In this document: piece by piece, positions 38,755-46,383 of the stretch | How positions within the stretch are numbered: the stretch's first letter is position 1 | How the letters are laid out: each line of letters begins with the position of its first letter | Assembly: GCF_004339565.1 (NCBI RefSeq) | Contig: NZ_SMFZ01000001.1 | Location: forward strand, 3,596,001 to 3,660,000 | Direction: 5' to 3' | Length of the DNA: 64,000 nucleotides | Source: Pseudonocardia endophytica | GTDB taxonomy: Bacteria > Actinomycetota > Actinomycetes > Mycobacteriales > Pseudonocardiaceae | Translations under genes and position numbers: made by a program | The notes under the pieces: model-generated | What the model was told of the DNA's origin: nothing | Databases searched by the model: none | What the model saw: the letters and a program-made list of their open reading frames with translations, nothing else

Positions 38755-40199
38755 CGACCGACTCCGATCGCCGACGGTGGTGCCCGGGTGATGCGGTGCT
38801 GTCCGGTGTCGTCGACACTGCGACCCGCAAGCTCGCCGAGCAGACCGAGGAGGCGTTCCGAACGCGAACGGCTGCCGCCTGCATCGCGAAGTGGAACGTG
38901 CTCGACCAGCAGCGCGCCGGGCATCTCTTAGAGCTGTGGCACAAGCATTCGTTCAACATCGACGCGATCGGCAAGGGCGCGTCCATCCGAGCGGTGCGGA
39001 CCGCGTGCGTCGGTGAGCACGCCGCCGCCGCGGACATCCGGCTCGTCGACGGGGACCGCATCGAGGCCGAGATCCAGGCCAAGCTCTACGGCCGGGCGAC
39101 GGAGACAGCCCGCGCTCTCGCGCAGCCCAAGTACGCGGGGATGCAGCGTCTGGTCGCCGAGGACAAGCTGGCGGACGTCGACAGCGTGCTCGACAAGGCA
39201 CTCGGCCGGGACGCCGACGGGATCTACCAGGCTGACTACACCGACACGGCCGCCCATCTGACCGACACGGTGACCCACGGCGACGTGCGCAGCTCCCCGG
39301 TGTCGTCAGGCGAGATGATCGACGCCGCCAAGGATGCGAAGGGCTGGGGCAACCGCCTCGCCAGCGGTGCCGCGGCACGCCAGATCGGGAGCGCCGCGTT
39401 GGGCGGCGCTGCACTCGGCGGGGCACTGTCCGGCGCCGTCGAGACGGTCGCGCAGGTCGCGAAGGTCCGGGCGGGCGAGACGAGCGCCGCGGCGGCGGCC
39501 GCGACGGCGGCTGGTGCCGCCGCCCGGGGAGCGGCCCGGTCGGGCACGCTCGCCAGTCTCGGCACGGCCGCTAAGGTCGCCATGACTGCCGGAGGAGTTC
39601 CGAAGGCGGTCACAGGTGGTGGCCTCCCCTGCGCCGTGGCGTCCGCGGTGTTCGGGGTGGCCGAAGCCGGGATCGCGCTGGCGCGGGGCGAGGTCGATGC
39701 GGCAGAGTTCGCTGCGCGCAGCGGCGAGTCGACGTTCCAGGCCGGGCTCGCGTGGGCGGGCGGGGCCATCGGCCAGACCGTGCTCCCGGTCCCGGTCCTC
39801 GGCGCGCTGGTCGGCGGGTTCGTCGGACAGGTCGCCGCGACGCTCATCGTGCAGGGGCTGCAGTACGCCCTCAGCGCCGCGATCGGCGAGGGCGCCGACG
39901 AGGAACGGATCACCCTCCTCGAGGCCGAGACCCGCGCCGCGATCGACACCGCCGCCGTGCTCGGGGAGGCCGAGCGCGTCCTCGGCGACGCCTACGACGT
40001 GTGCATCGCCCGGACGGCCGTTCCCGCGGTCGACGACGTACTGCTGACCACCCTGCGCGACGGCCCCGATCAGGGACTGCTCGTGTTGACCGACCTCGGC
40101 CGCCGTGTATACGGCGTCCCGCTGTTCCTCACCGCCGAGGAGTTCGACGACTGGATGACCGACCCGCTGACGTCGTTGACGCTGGACCCGAACCGGTAG
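38751..40199 (+). CDS. Nuclease-motif protein with glycine-rich membrane region
   Basis: 482 residues. The N-terminal part contains LWHKHSFNIDAIGKGASIRA (62-81) followed by ADIRLVDGDRIEAEIQAKLY (94-113). The D95 ... E107-x-Q109-x-K111 spacing resembles the PD-(D/E)xK/QxK nuclease core of Mrr-like enzymes. Residues about 203-380 are Gly/Ala-rich and hydrophobic (e.g. LGGAALGGALSGAVE, VLGALVGGFVGQVAATLI), suggesting membrane insertion. The C-terminal 100 residues are soluble. A cytosolic nuclease tethered to the membrane, or a pore with a sensing domain, would fit. The nuclease reading is inference from one motif. Confidence 0.68.
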   Translation: MTTDSDRRRWCPGDAVLSGVVDTATRKLAEQTEEAFRTRTAAACIAKWNVLDQQRAGHLLELWHKHSFNIDAIGKGASIRAVRTACVGEHAAAADIRLVDGDRIEAEIQAKLYGRATETARALAQPKYAGMQRLVAEDKLADVDSVLDKALGRDADGIYQADYTDTAAHLTDTVTHGDVRSSPVSSGEMIDAAKDAKGWGNRLASGAAARQIGSAALGGAALGGALSGAVETVAQVAKVRAGETSAAAAAATAAGAAARGAARSGTLASLGTAAKVAMTAGGVPKAVTGGGLPCAVASAVFGVAEAGIALARGEVDAAEFAARSGESTFQAGLAWAGGAIGQTVLPVPVLGALVGGFVGQVAATLIVQGLQYALSAAIGEGADEERITLLEAETRAAIDTAAVLGEAERVLGDAYDVCIARTAVPAVDDVLLTTLRDGPDQGLLVLTDLGRRVYGVPLFLTAEEFDDWMTDPLTSLTLDPNR

Positions 40200-40315
40200 C
40201 GACCACACTACTCACGTTCGCCAGTGCACGGCTGGCACTCGATCTCGGGGACGTCGATGCGGCTGACCCCGCGGGCCCACCCGGCAAGGCATGTGATCTG
40301 CCGATTCCCTGGTTC

Positions 40316-40331
40316 TCGAACGTATGTTCTA
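40316..40331 (+). promoter_or_regulatory. LexA (SOS) box
   Basis: TCGAACGTATGTTCTA matches the actinobacterial SOS box TCGAACnnnnGTTCGA at 11 of 12 defined positions. It overlaps a TAGTAC -10-like hexamer and ends 13 bp before the ATG of the 13E12 gene. Mycobacterial 13E12-family genes are known members of the LexA regulon. Confidence 0.8.
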
Positions 40332-40344
40332 GTACGATGGAAGC

Positions 40345-41634
40345 ATGACCACCGCCGCCGAGCACCCGGCCATCGAGCCGGGACGCGCCCCGCGCGATCT
40401 CGTGGCGTGCGCTCCGCGGCTGATACGAGCCTCGATCGAGAACCTGGCCGGCATCACCCCCGACGGAGTGGAGCGGGCCGAGCTGATCGATGGGATCGCG
40501 GAGCTCGAGGCCGCGATCGCCACCGCCCAGGCGGCTCAGGCCGCATGGATCCGGACGTTCGCCCGCGCCGAGGCCGCCCACCAGCTCGAACGCGGCGGCC
40601 TCACCGAACCCGAGAAGATCCAGCGGACGATCGCCGCCCAGGTCGGACTCGCCTGCCGCGTGTCACCCACCGAGGGGCGCACCCGGGTGCGCGTCGCCCG
40701 GGACCTGCACGACGGCCTCGACCACGTCCGTGCGCTGTCCCACGCCGGGGAACTCTCCGCGCAGAAGATCCGCGCAATCGCCTCCGAGGTGTCGCATCTC
40801 GATCCCGCCGAACGCTCCGAAGTGGACCGGCTCTTGCACACCCAAGGCGTCACCGGGCGCGACGGGCGCGGCGTCGGGAAACTGCGCGACCTCACCAGAC
40901 GACTCGCTGCTCAGGTCGCGCCTGGGAAGTTCCGGGCCCGCTGCGCCGCCGCCCGCACCGGACGCCGCGTCACCCTGCGCCCCGCGGCCGACGGGATGAC
41001 CGATCTGACCGCGCACCTGTCCGCCGAGCAGGGCGCAGCCTGCCTGGCCGCCCTGCACAAAGCGTTCACCAAGGTCTCCATCGACCCCGCACCACTGACC
41101 CGCTCGCGTGGTCAGGTCATGGCCGACACCCTGGTCGAACGCCTCACCGGACAGGCCACCGCGAACGACGTCAACGTCGACGTGCAGATCGTCGTCCCGA
41201 TCGAAGCCCTCATCGACCCCGACAGCCCCTTGCCGGCGGAGATCCCCGGATGCGGACCCGTCCCCGCCGACCTGATCACCACCACCACCGGCAGAAAGGT
41301 GTGGCGACGGCTGCTCACCGCGGCCGGGATCGTGATCGGCGGCGACTCCCGGCGCCGGCACTTCTCCGGGTTCCTCGCCGAACTCGTCCGGGCCCGGGAC
41401 CGGTGGCGGTGCACCGAGGCCTACTGCGACGCGCCCGCCCGCGAGATCGACCACATCATCCGAGCCGCCGACGGCGGCCCCACCGACTTCGACCACGGCC
41501 GCGGGGCGTGCCAGTTCCACAACCTGCTCCGCGAACTCCCCGACTGGACCGTCGAACGCGTCGACGAGGGCGTGCTGACCACCACCCCGACCGGACACAC
41601 CCACCTCTACCGACTCCCGCGACCCAACCTGTGA
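40345..41634 (+). CDS. 13E12/DUF222 HNH endonuclease
   Basis: 429 residues. Residues about 15-290 are the DUF222 (13E12 repeat) domain with RVARDLHDGLDHVRALSHAG and DVQIVVPIEALI; the C-terminal HNH motif reads RDRWRCTEAYCDAPAREIDH ... CQFHNLLRE, with two Cys for a zinc and the catalytic His residues. These proteins are multicopy in actinobacteria and of unresolved function, possibly DNA-damage-induced nucleases or mobile-element-derived. A perfectly spaced LexA box at 40316 indicates SOS control. Confidence 0.9.
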   Translation: MTTAAEHPAIEPGRAPRDLVACAPRLIRASIENLAGITPDGVERAELIDGIAELEAAIATAQAAQAAWIRTFARAEAAHQLERGGLTEPEKIQRTIAAQVGLACRVSPTEGRTRVRVARDLHDGLDHVRALSHAGELSAQKIRAIASEVSHLDPAERSEVDRLLHTQGVTGRDGRGVGKLRDLTRRLAAQVAPGKFRARCAAARTGRRVTLRPAADGMTDLTAHLSAEQGAACLAALHKAFTKVSIDPAPLTRSRGQVMADTLVERLTGQATANDVNVDVQIVVPIEALIDPDSPLPAEIPGCGPVPADLITTTTGRKVWRRLLTAAGIVIGGDSRRRHFSGFLAELVRARDRWRCTEAYCDAPAREIDHIIRAADGGPTDFDHGRGACQFHNLLRELPDWTVERVDEGVLTTTPTGHTHLYRLPRPNL

Positions 41635-41654
41635 ACCGGTGGGAGCATCGGCGC

Positions 41655-42020
41655 GTGGCCAGGTCTCAGGTGACGGAGCAGACGAAGATCGTCCGGGTCG
41701 AGATCGTGCTGGCCGACGTCGACCCGGTGGTCCGGCGGGTGGTCGAGGTACCGGGCGGGCTAGGCGAGTGTCGCGGCCCGGACGCCGAAGCGGTCGGCCG
41801 GCGCAACTCCGGCTGCTGCCTGGCCGAGTACCTCGACCAGGCGATCGCGCCCTACGCGTACCGCCCGCTCGACGACGGTGACACGCTCCGGCTCGGCGAG
41901 ACCGAATGGCAGGTCGTCCGCACCCCCGCGTCGGCGGACCACTCGGATGTCGATCCCCTGTCGCTCACCCAGCCGTGGCCCCGCGACTGGCCCGCAGCGG
42001 ACGGACGGGAGAATGCTTCG
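41655..42020 (+). pseudogene. Mosaic of two gene fragments (pRiA4b Orf3-like and MBL-fold)
   Basis: The open frame reads VARSQVTEQTKIVRVEIVLA and DVDPVVRRVVEVPGG, resembling the first 35 residues of pRiA4b Orf3 family proteins, then switches after about 41765 to CCLAEYLDQAIAPYAYRPLD, DGDTLRLGETEWQVVRTPAS and ADHSD, resembling an internal part of a metallo-beta-lactamase-fold hydrolase (the DGDTLxLG and TPGHSxDH motifs, here TPASADHSD). Neither is complete. The frame continues without a stop into the crotonase, so an N-terminal extension of that protein is formally possible but unlikely. Read as a recombination scar between the 13E12 gene and core genes. Confidence 0.5.
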
Positions 42021-42800
42021 GTGAGCTGGACGATCGAACGGCACGACCGCATCGCCGTCGTCACCATGACCACGAACGCGGTCAACGCGCAGAACCGGCA
42101 GTTCTTCGCCGACCTGCACGACGCGTTCGACCGTCTCGAGGCCGAGCACCCGGACTCCCCGGTCGTGCTCACCGGCCAGGGCCAGCGCTTCTCGGCGGGG
42201 CTCGACCTCGCCGAGCACTTCCCGCTGTTCGCCGGCCCGATCGAGGGCGTGCGGGACTGGTTCGCCGAGTACCGCGCCACGAACATGCGCCTGTTCACCT
42301 ACCCGCGACCGACGGTCGCCGCCGTCAACGGGCACGCGTTCGCCGGTGGTCTGATCACAGCCGCCGTCTGCGACCGGCGCGTCTGTGTCGAGACCGGCGC
42401 CCGGTTCGCGCTGAACGAGGTCCCGATCGGCATCCCGATGCCCGCGGTGTACGTGCGGATGCTGCGCTACGCGTGGGGCGAGCGCGTGGCGGCCCAGATG
42501 TCGCTGTACGGCGAGATGATCGACCAGGACCGGGCGCGCGAGCTCGGGATGGTCGACGAGCTCGTCCCCGGCGACGACGTGCTGGCCCGGGCGATCGCGA
42601 TCGCCGACTCGATCCCGGCGGATACGCTCGAGCAGTACGCGTTCACCAAGCGCGCGGCACAGGCGTCCGCGCTGCGCGACATCGCGGACCTGGCCGACCC
42701 GCTCGACCAGGAGCTGCCCGGCTGGTTCACCACCGACGACGCCCGGCACGCGCACCGCCGCTACTGGCGCCAGCTCAAGGGCACCGATGCCACCTGGTGA
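42021..42800 (+). CDS. Crotonase-family enzyme (enoyl-CoA hydratase-like)
   Basis: 259 residues from a GTG preceded by GGGAG. GQRFSAGLDLAEHFPLF is the oxyanion-hole region and VNGHAFAGGLITAAVCDRRV the second CoA-contact helix, with Ile where hydratases have the first catalytic Glu; RFALNEVPIGIPMP retains the second Glu. This pattern suits an isomerase or hydrolase rather than a standard hydratase. The downstream thioesterase overlaps by 14 bp. Confidence 0.85.
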   Translation: MSWTIERHDRIAVVTMTTNAVNAQNRQFFADLHDAFDRLEAEHPDSPVVLTGQGQRFSAGLDLAEHFPLFAGPIEGVRDWFAEYRATNMRLFTYPRPTVAAVNGHAFAGGLITAAVCDRRVCVETGARFALNEVPIGIPMPAVYVRMLRYAWGERVAAQMSLYGEMIDQDRARELGMVDELVPGDDVLARAIAIADSIPADTLEQYAFTKRAAQASALRDIADLADPLDQELPGWFTTDDARHAHRRYWRQLKGTDATW

Positions 42801-43269
42801 CGAGACCGTGTTCGCCCCGCACAGCTCGGGGTGCATGGGGTGCGGCCCGGACAACCCGGCCGGGCTGCGGATGGCGGTCCGGCGCGACGGCGATGACGTC
42901 GTCACCGACATCGTGTTCGACGAGCGTCAGGCCGGTGCGCCGGGGCTGGCGCACGGTGGGGCGGTCGCGGCCGCGTGCGACGACCTGTTCGGCTTCGTCC
43001 TCTACCTCGCCCGCACGCCCGCGGTCACGAAGACGCTGCAGGTCGAGTACTTCTCGCCGGTCCCGCTCGGCGCGGCGCACCGGATCCGCGGCCGCCTCGT
43101 CGAGCGCGACGGCCGCAAGCTGCACATGAGAGCCGAGGGCAGCGCCGACGACGGCACGGTCCGGTTCACGGCGACGGCGCTGTTCGTGCAGGTCCCGCGC
43201 TCGCACTTCGAGGCGTTCGGCACGTTCGAGGATCACCCGGGCCTGACCCGGCTGGAGGCGGGCGACTGA
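42787..43269 (+). CDS. Hotdog thioesterase
   Basis: 160 residues. CMGCGPDNPAGLRM at the N terminus is the Cys-x-x-C-G-x-x-N-P-x-G-L motif of the THEM4/PaaI-like group; GAPGLAHGGAVAAACDDLFG is the active-site helix with HGG and D. It overlaps the crotonase gene by 14 bp, so the two work on the same acyl-CoA. Confidence 0.86.
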   Translation: MPPGDETVFAPHSSGCMGCGPDNPAGLRMAVRRDGDDVVTDIVFDERQAGAPGLAHGGAVAAACDDLFGFVLYLARTPAVTKTLQVEYFSPVPLGAAHRIRGRLVERDGRKLHMRAEGSADDGTVRFTATALFVQVPRSHFEAFGTFEDHPGLTRLEAGD

Positions 43270-43273
43270 CGGC

Positions 43274-43651
43274 TCACCCCGACGACGGCGCCCGGCTGAG
43301 GTCGACGACGCAGAACACGTTCCCGTCCGGGTCGGCGAGCACCACGAAGTCCGGCTCGGCCGGGTAGGCCCACTCCAGACGCGTCGCGCCGAGATCGACC
43401 AGCCTCCGGACCTCGGTGTCCTGCTCGTCGGTCGTGTCGACGAGCAGGTCGACGTGGACCCGCGGCCGCGGCTCCGGCGGCGAGGCGCTGACCATGAGGC
43501 CGAGCACGCGCTCGCCGTCCGGTCCGGTGAGCGTGCGCCAGCCGTCGCTCGCCCACTCGCCGGAGACGGTCAGGTGCAGCGCGACGGACCAGAACGCCGC
43601 CGCGCGCTCGATGTCGGTGACGCCGAGAACGGGGAAGCCGAGCCGCAGCAT
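43274..43651 (-). CDS. VOC-family protein
   Basis: 125 residues. LGFPVLGVTDIERAAAFWS opens the fold and EPDFVVLADPDGNVFCVVDL closes it with the DPDGN strand. It most resembles actinobacterial glyoxalase-like proteins. Three base pairs separate the ends of this gene and the thioesterase gene facing it. Substrate unknown. Confidence 0.85.
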   Translation of the reverse strand: MLRLGFPVLGVTDIERAAAFWSVALHLTVSGEWASDGWRTLTGPDGERVLGLMVSASPPEPRPRVHVDLLVDTTDEQDTEVRRLVDLGATRLEWAYPAEPDFVVLADPDGNVFCVVDLSRAPSSG

Positions 43652-43655
43652 CGCC

Positions 43656-45389
43656 TCACGCTATGCCGAACTCGCGCATCTTGCGGTACAGCGTGTTCCG
43701 CCCGATCCCCAACGACCGCGCCGCCCGGCTGCGGTTGCCGCCCGACTCGCGGAGCGCCTCGACGACGGCGTCGCGCTCGGCCGACTCCATCCGCCCCATC
43801 GTGCGGCGCGGCGTGCGGAGCTCGTCCGGGAGGTCGTCGACGTCGACGATCCCGCCGTCCGCCCGCCGGGCGAGCGCGACGACGGTGGTACGCAGCTCGG
43901 CGACGTTGCCCGGCCAGTGCCAGTCCATCAGGCGGTCCCACACCTCGGCCGGGAACCGGGGCGGCGGCACGTCACCGAGCACGGACCGGACCACGGCCGG
44001 GAGGTGCTCGCGACTCTGGGCCAGCGTCGGAAGGCGGACCGTCGTGGCGACCTGACGCACCGTGCCGATGACCGCGTCGTCCGCCCCGTCGATGTCGGCC
44101 GTGAGCGCCAGCGGGGCCGAGGACAGGGCCTGCAGCTCGGCGGCCGTCGGCGACGGCGCGCGGTGCACCCGCCGCACCACGACGCCACGACCGGCGGCGG
44201 CGGCCGTGCGGGCCGCGGGGAACCAGCCGGGATCCCGGTGCGGTTCGACGACGAGCGGGTCGTCGGCGCCGCGAGCGCGTAGCACCGCCAGCGCGGTGTG
44301 CAGCTTGCCGGTCCCGCTCGCGCCGGTGACGGCGACGACCTCGCCGAAGCGGACGACGTCGGCGAGCCTGCGGTCGACGTCCGGGTCGTGGTGCAGGCGG
44401 GACGTGATCCGGCCGGGAGCCACGGCGCGCGGCGCCGGGACGTCCGGGCGCTTCGGCGCCAGCCGGATGCTGAAGGCCGTCCGCCCGCCCTCGTGGATCG
44501 GCTCGACCAGGGCGTCGTGCATCCCGTCGGCGAGCGGGACCTCCATCCGCCGCGGCACGACGGCGGGCCCGTGCTCGGCCAGGAACCGCCACAGCAGCGG
44601 GTGCAGCTCCGGCCCGGTGTGCGCCAGCCCGAGCCGGTTCGCCAGCACCGTCTCCTCGTCGACGACGAGTGCGCCCGCCGTCGTGCGGTCGACGTTCAGG
44701 TAGGCGCGGACGAGACGGCGGCGCCGGTCGCCCGCCTCCTCCAGCATCCGGGCCTCGATCTGGCGGCCGATGTCCGCCGTCATGACCGTCATCAACGGGT
44801 GGACGTCACGCATCGAGCAGGCCAGCGAGAACGAGCCGACCATCTGCCCGGTGTACGGCTCGACGACCGGGGTCCCGGCACAGGTGAGGTCCTCCAGCCG
44901 GACGTTGTAGTGCTCCGGGCCGCGGACGAGCACCGGCCGCCTCTCGACGAGGACCGTGCCCAGCCCGTTCGTCCCGACCGACTGCTCGGAGTAGTCGAAG
45001 CCCTCGGCCGCGTTCGCCCGGTCCATCGTGTCGCGCTGGCTCCGGACGTCGGTGTGACGCATGACGATCCGCCCGGTCGCGTCGGAGAGGACCATCGCCA
45101 CCGGCACGTCGGCGAAGCTGTCGGCCAGGCGCGCGAACACGGGCTCCGCGGCGCGGCGCAGGGCCGGTCGTGCGTCGCCCGGCTCGCGGTAGTCGAGGCG
45201 GTCCGGTGCGACCGGCACCGCCTCCCCCACACACCGCCGCCAGCTCGTCTCGATCTCACGCGGCACGCCGGTGCTGCCGGGCGGCGCGGTCAGCAGGCCG
45301 CCGTCCAGGAGAGCCTCACGGCTGCGCCGGGTCCACTCGCTCTCGGCGCGCGTCAGCGCCGGGCGGTACCGGAACTCGTCTCGACGCAT
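43656..45389 (-). CDS. GAF-Fis activator of AcoR/MimR type
   Basis: 577 residues. The N-terminal GAF region (about 70-215) contains DATGRIVMRHTDVRSQRDTM and EGFDYSEQSVGTNGLGTVLV, typical of acetoin/ketone-type activators. A degenerate AAA+ domain follows: GASGTGKLHTAL is a Walker A with Lys-Leu instead of Lys-Ser/Thr, and no GAFTGA loop for sigma-54 is present. The C-terminal Fis helix-turn-helix is RSRAARSLGIGRNTLYRKMR. Divergent from an esterase/Baeyer-Villiger operon across a perfect palindrome, it is probably their ketone-responsive activator working with a sigma-70-type polymerase. Confidence 0.88.
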   Translation of the reverse strand: MRRDEFRYRPALTRAESEWTRRSREALLDGGLLTAPPGSTGVPREIETSWRRCVGEAVPVAPDRLDYREPGDARPALRRAAEPVFARLADSFADVPVAMVLSDATGRIVMRHTDVRSQRDTMDRANAAEGFDYSEQSVGTNGLGTVLVERRPVLVRGPEHYNVRLEDLTCAGTPVVEPYTGQMVGSFSLACSMRDVHPLMTVMTADIGRQIEARMLEEAGDRRRRLVRAYLNVDRTTAGALVVDEETVLANRLGLAHTGPELHPLLWRFLAEHGPAVVPRRMEVPLADGMHDALVEPIHEGGRTAFSIRLAPKRPDVPAPRAVAPGRITSRLHHDPDVDRRLADVVRFGEVVAVTGASGTGKLHTALAVLRARGADDPLVVEPHRDPGWFPAARTAAAAGRGVVVRRVHRAPSPTAAELQALSSAPLALTADIDGADDAVIGTVRQVATTVRLPTLAQSREHLPAVVRSVLGDVPPPRFPAEVWDRLMDWHWPGNVAELRTTVVALARRADGGIVDVDDLPDELRTPRRTMGRMESAERDAVVEALRESGGNRSRAARSLGIGRNTLYRKMREFGIA

Positions 45390-45410
45390 CGTTGCCCCGT
45401 GGTCCGTTCC

Positions 45411-45431
45411 GGTGTTCCACAACGGAACACC
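45411..45431. promoter_or_regulatory. Operator for the GAF-Fis regulator
   Basis: GGTGTTCC, a 5-nt spacer and GGAACACC form a perfect inverted repeat between the divergent regulator and esterase genes. A further GGAACA half-site lies near 45475. Confidence 0.7.
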
Positions 45432-45492
45432 TGCGCGGCCGATCCAGTCGCCACGGTAGGAGCCACGTCACATCGGAACAAGGGAGAACCCG

Positions 45493-46383
45493 ATGAGCAA
45501 CGACGCGCTGCGCGCGCTCTACGCGGACTGGACCGAGATCATCAGCACCACACCCGATCTCACGACGCGCCTGTTCCGCAGCATCTTCGACGAGTGGCAC
45601 CAGCCCACCCGCGAACCGGAGGACGTCACCTACCGCGAGGACACGGTCGGCGGCGTGCCAGGGATCTGGACGCTGCCGGTCGGGGCCGACACGTCGAAGG
45701 TCCTGCTCTACCTGCACGGCGGCGGCTTCGCCGTCGGCTCGGCGTCCAGCCACCGCAAGCTGGCCGGGCACGTGGCCAAGGCGCTCGGCGTCACGGCGTT
45801 CGTGCTCGACTACCGGCGCGCACCGGAGAACCCGCACCCGGCGCAGGTCGAGGACGGGGTCGCCGCGTTCACCGGACTGACCGAGCACGGCATCGCGCCG
45901 GAGTCGATCACGACGATCGGTGACTCGGCGGGCGGCAACCTCGCCGTCGCGGTCGCGCTGTCGCTACGGGAACAGGGCCTGCCGCTGCCCGGCCGGATCA
46001 TCGCGTTCTCGCCGTGGCTGGACATGGAGAACACCGGCGAGACGCTGGTGACCAACGCCGCGACCGACGCGCTGGTCACCCCACCGCTGCTGGAGGGCAT
46101 GATCGCCGGCGTGCTGGCAGAGGGGAAGATCGACCCGACGACGCCGCTGGCGAACCCGCTGCACGCCGACCTCACCGGCCTCCCGCGCCTGTACGTGAAC
46201 GCGGGCGGCGCGGAGTCCCTGCTCTCCGACGCGACCCGCCTCGTCGACAGGGCCCGCGCGGCGGGCGTCGACGTGACGCTCTCGGTCGTCGACGACATGC
46301 AGCACGTGTTCCCGTTCATGGCCGGCACGGCGAAGGTCGCCGACGACGAGATCGCCGCCATCGCGGCCTGGTACGCGCGATGA
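45493..46383 (+). CDS. HSL-type alpha/beta hydrolase (esterase)
   Basis: 296 residues. LLYLHGGGFAVGSASSHRKL gives the HGGG oxyanion motif (about 75), TIGDSAGGNLAVAVALS the GDSAG nucleophile, and VDDMQHVFPFM the catalytic His. AAGGGAG precedes the ATG. It overlaps the Baeyer-Villiger gene by 4 bp, the arrangement used by acetone and cyclic-ketone degraders where the esterase hydrolyses the ester made by the monooxygenase. Confidence 0.9.
   Translation: MSNDALRALYADWTEIISTTPDLTTRLFRSIFDEWHQPTREPEDVTYREDTVGGVPGIWTLPVGADTSKVLLYLHGGGFAVGSASSHRKLAGHVAKALGVTAFVLDYRRAPENPHPAQVEDGVAAFTGLTEHGIAPESITTIGDSAGGNLAVAVALSLREQGLPLPGRIIAFSPWLDMENTGETLVTNAATDALVTPPLLEGMIAGVLAEGKIDPTTPLANPLHADLTGLPRLYVNAGGAESLLSDATRLVDRARAAGVDVTLSVVDDMQHVFPFMAGTAKVADDEIAAIAAWYAR

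Noticed and set aside
40224..42800. A single 858-codon plus-strand fusion ending in the crotonase
   Set aside because: The first part is a shadow of the 13E12 gene. The crotonase has a GTG with GGGAG and a normal length. I kept the mosaic piece 41655-42020 as a separate remnant.
45389..45493. Sigma-54 -24/-12 promoter for the esterase operon
   Set aside because: No GG-N10-GC element at the right distance is visible, and the regulator lacks a GAFTGA loop.
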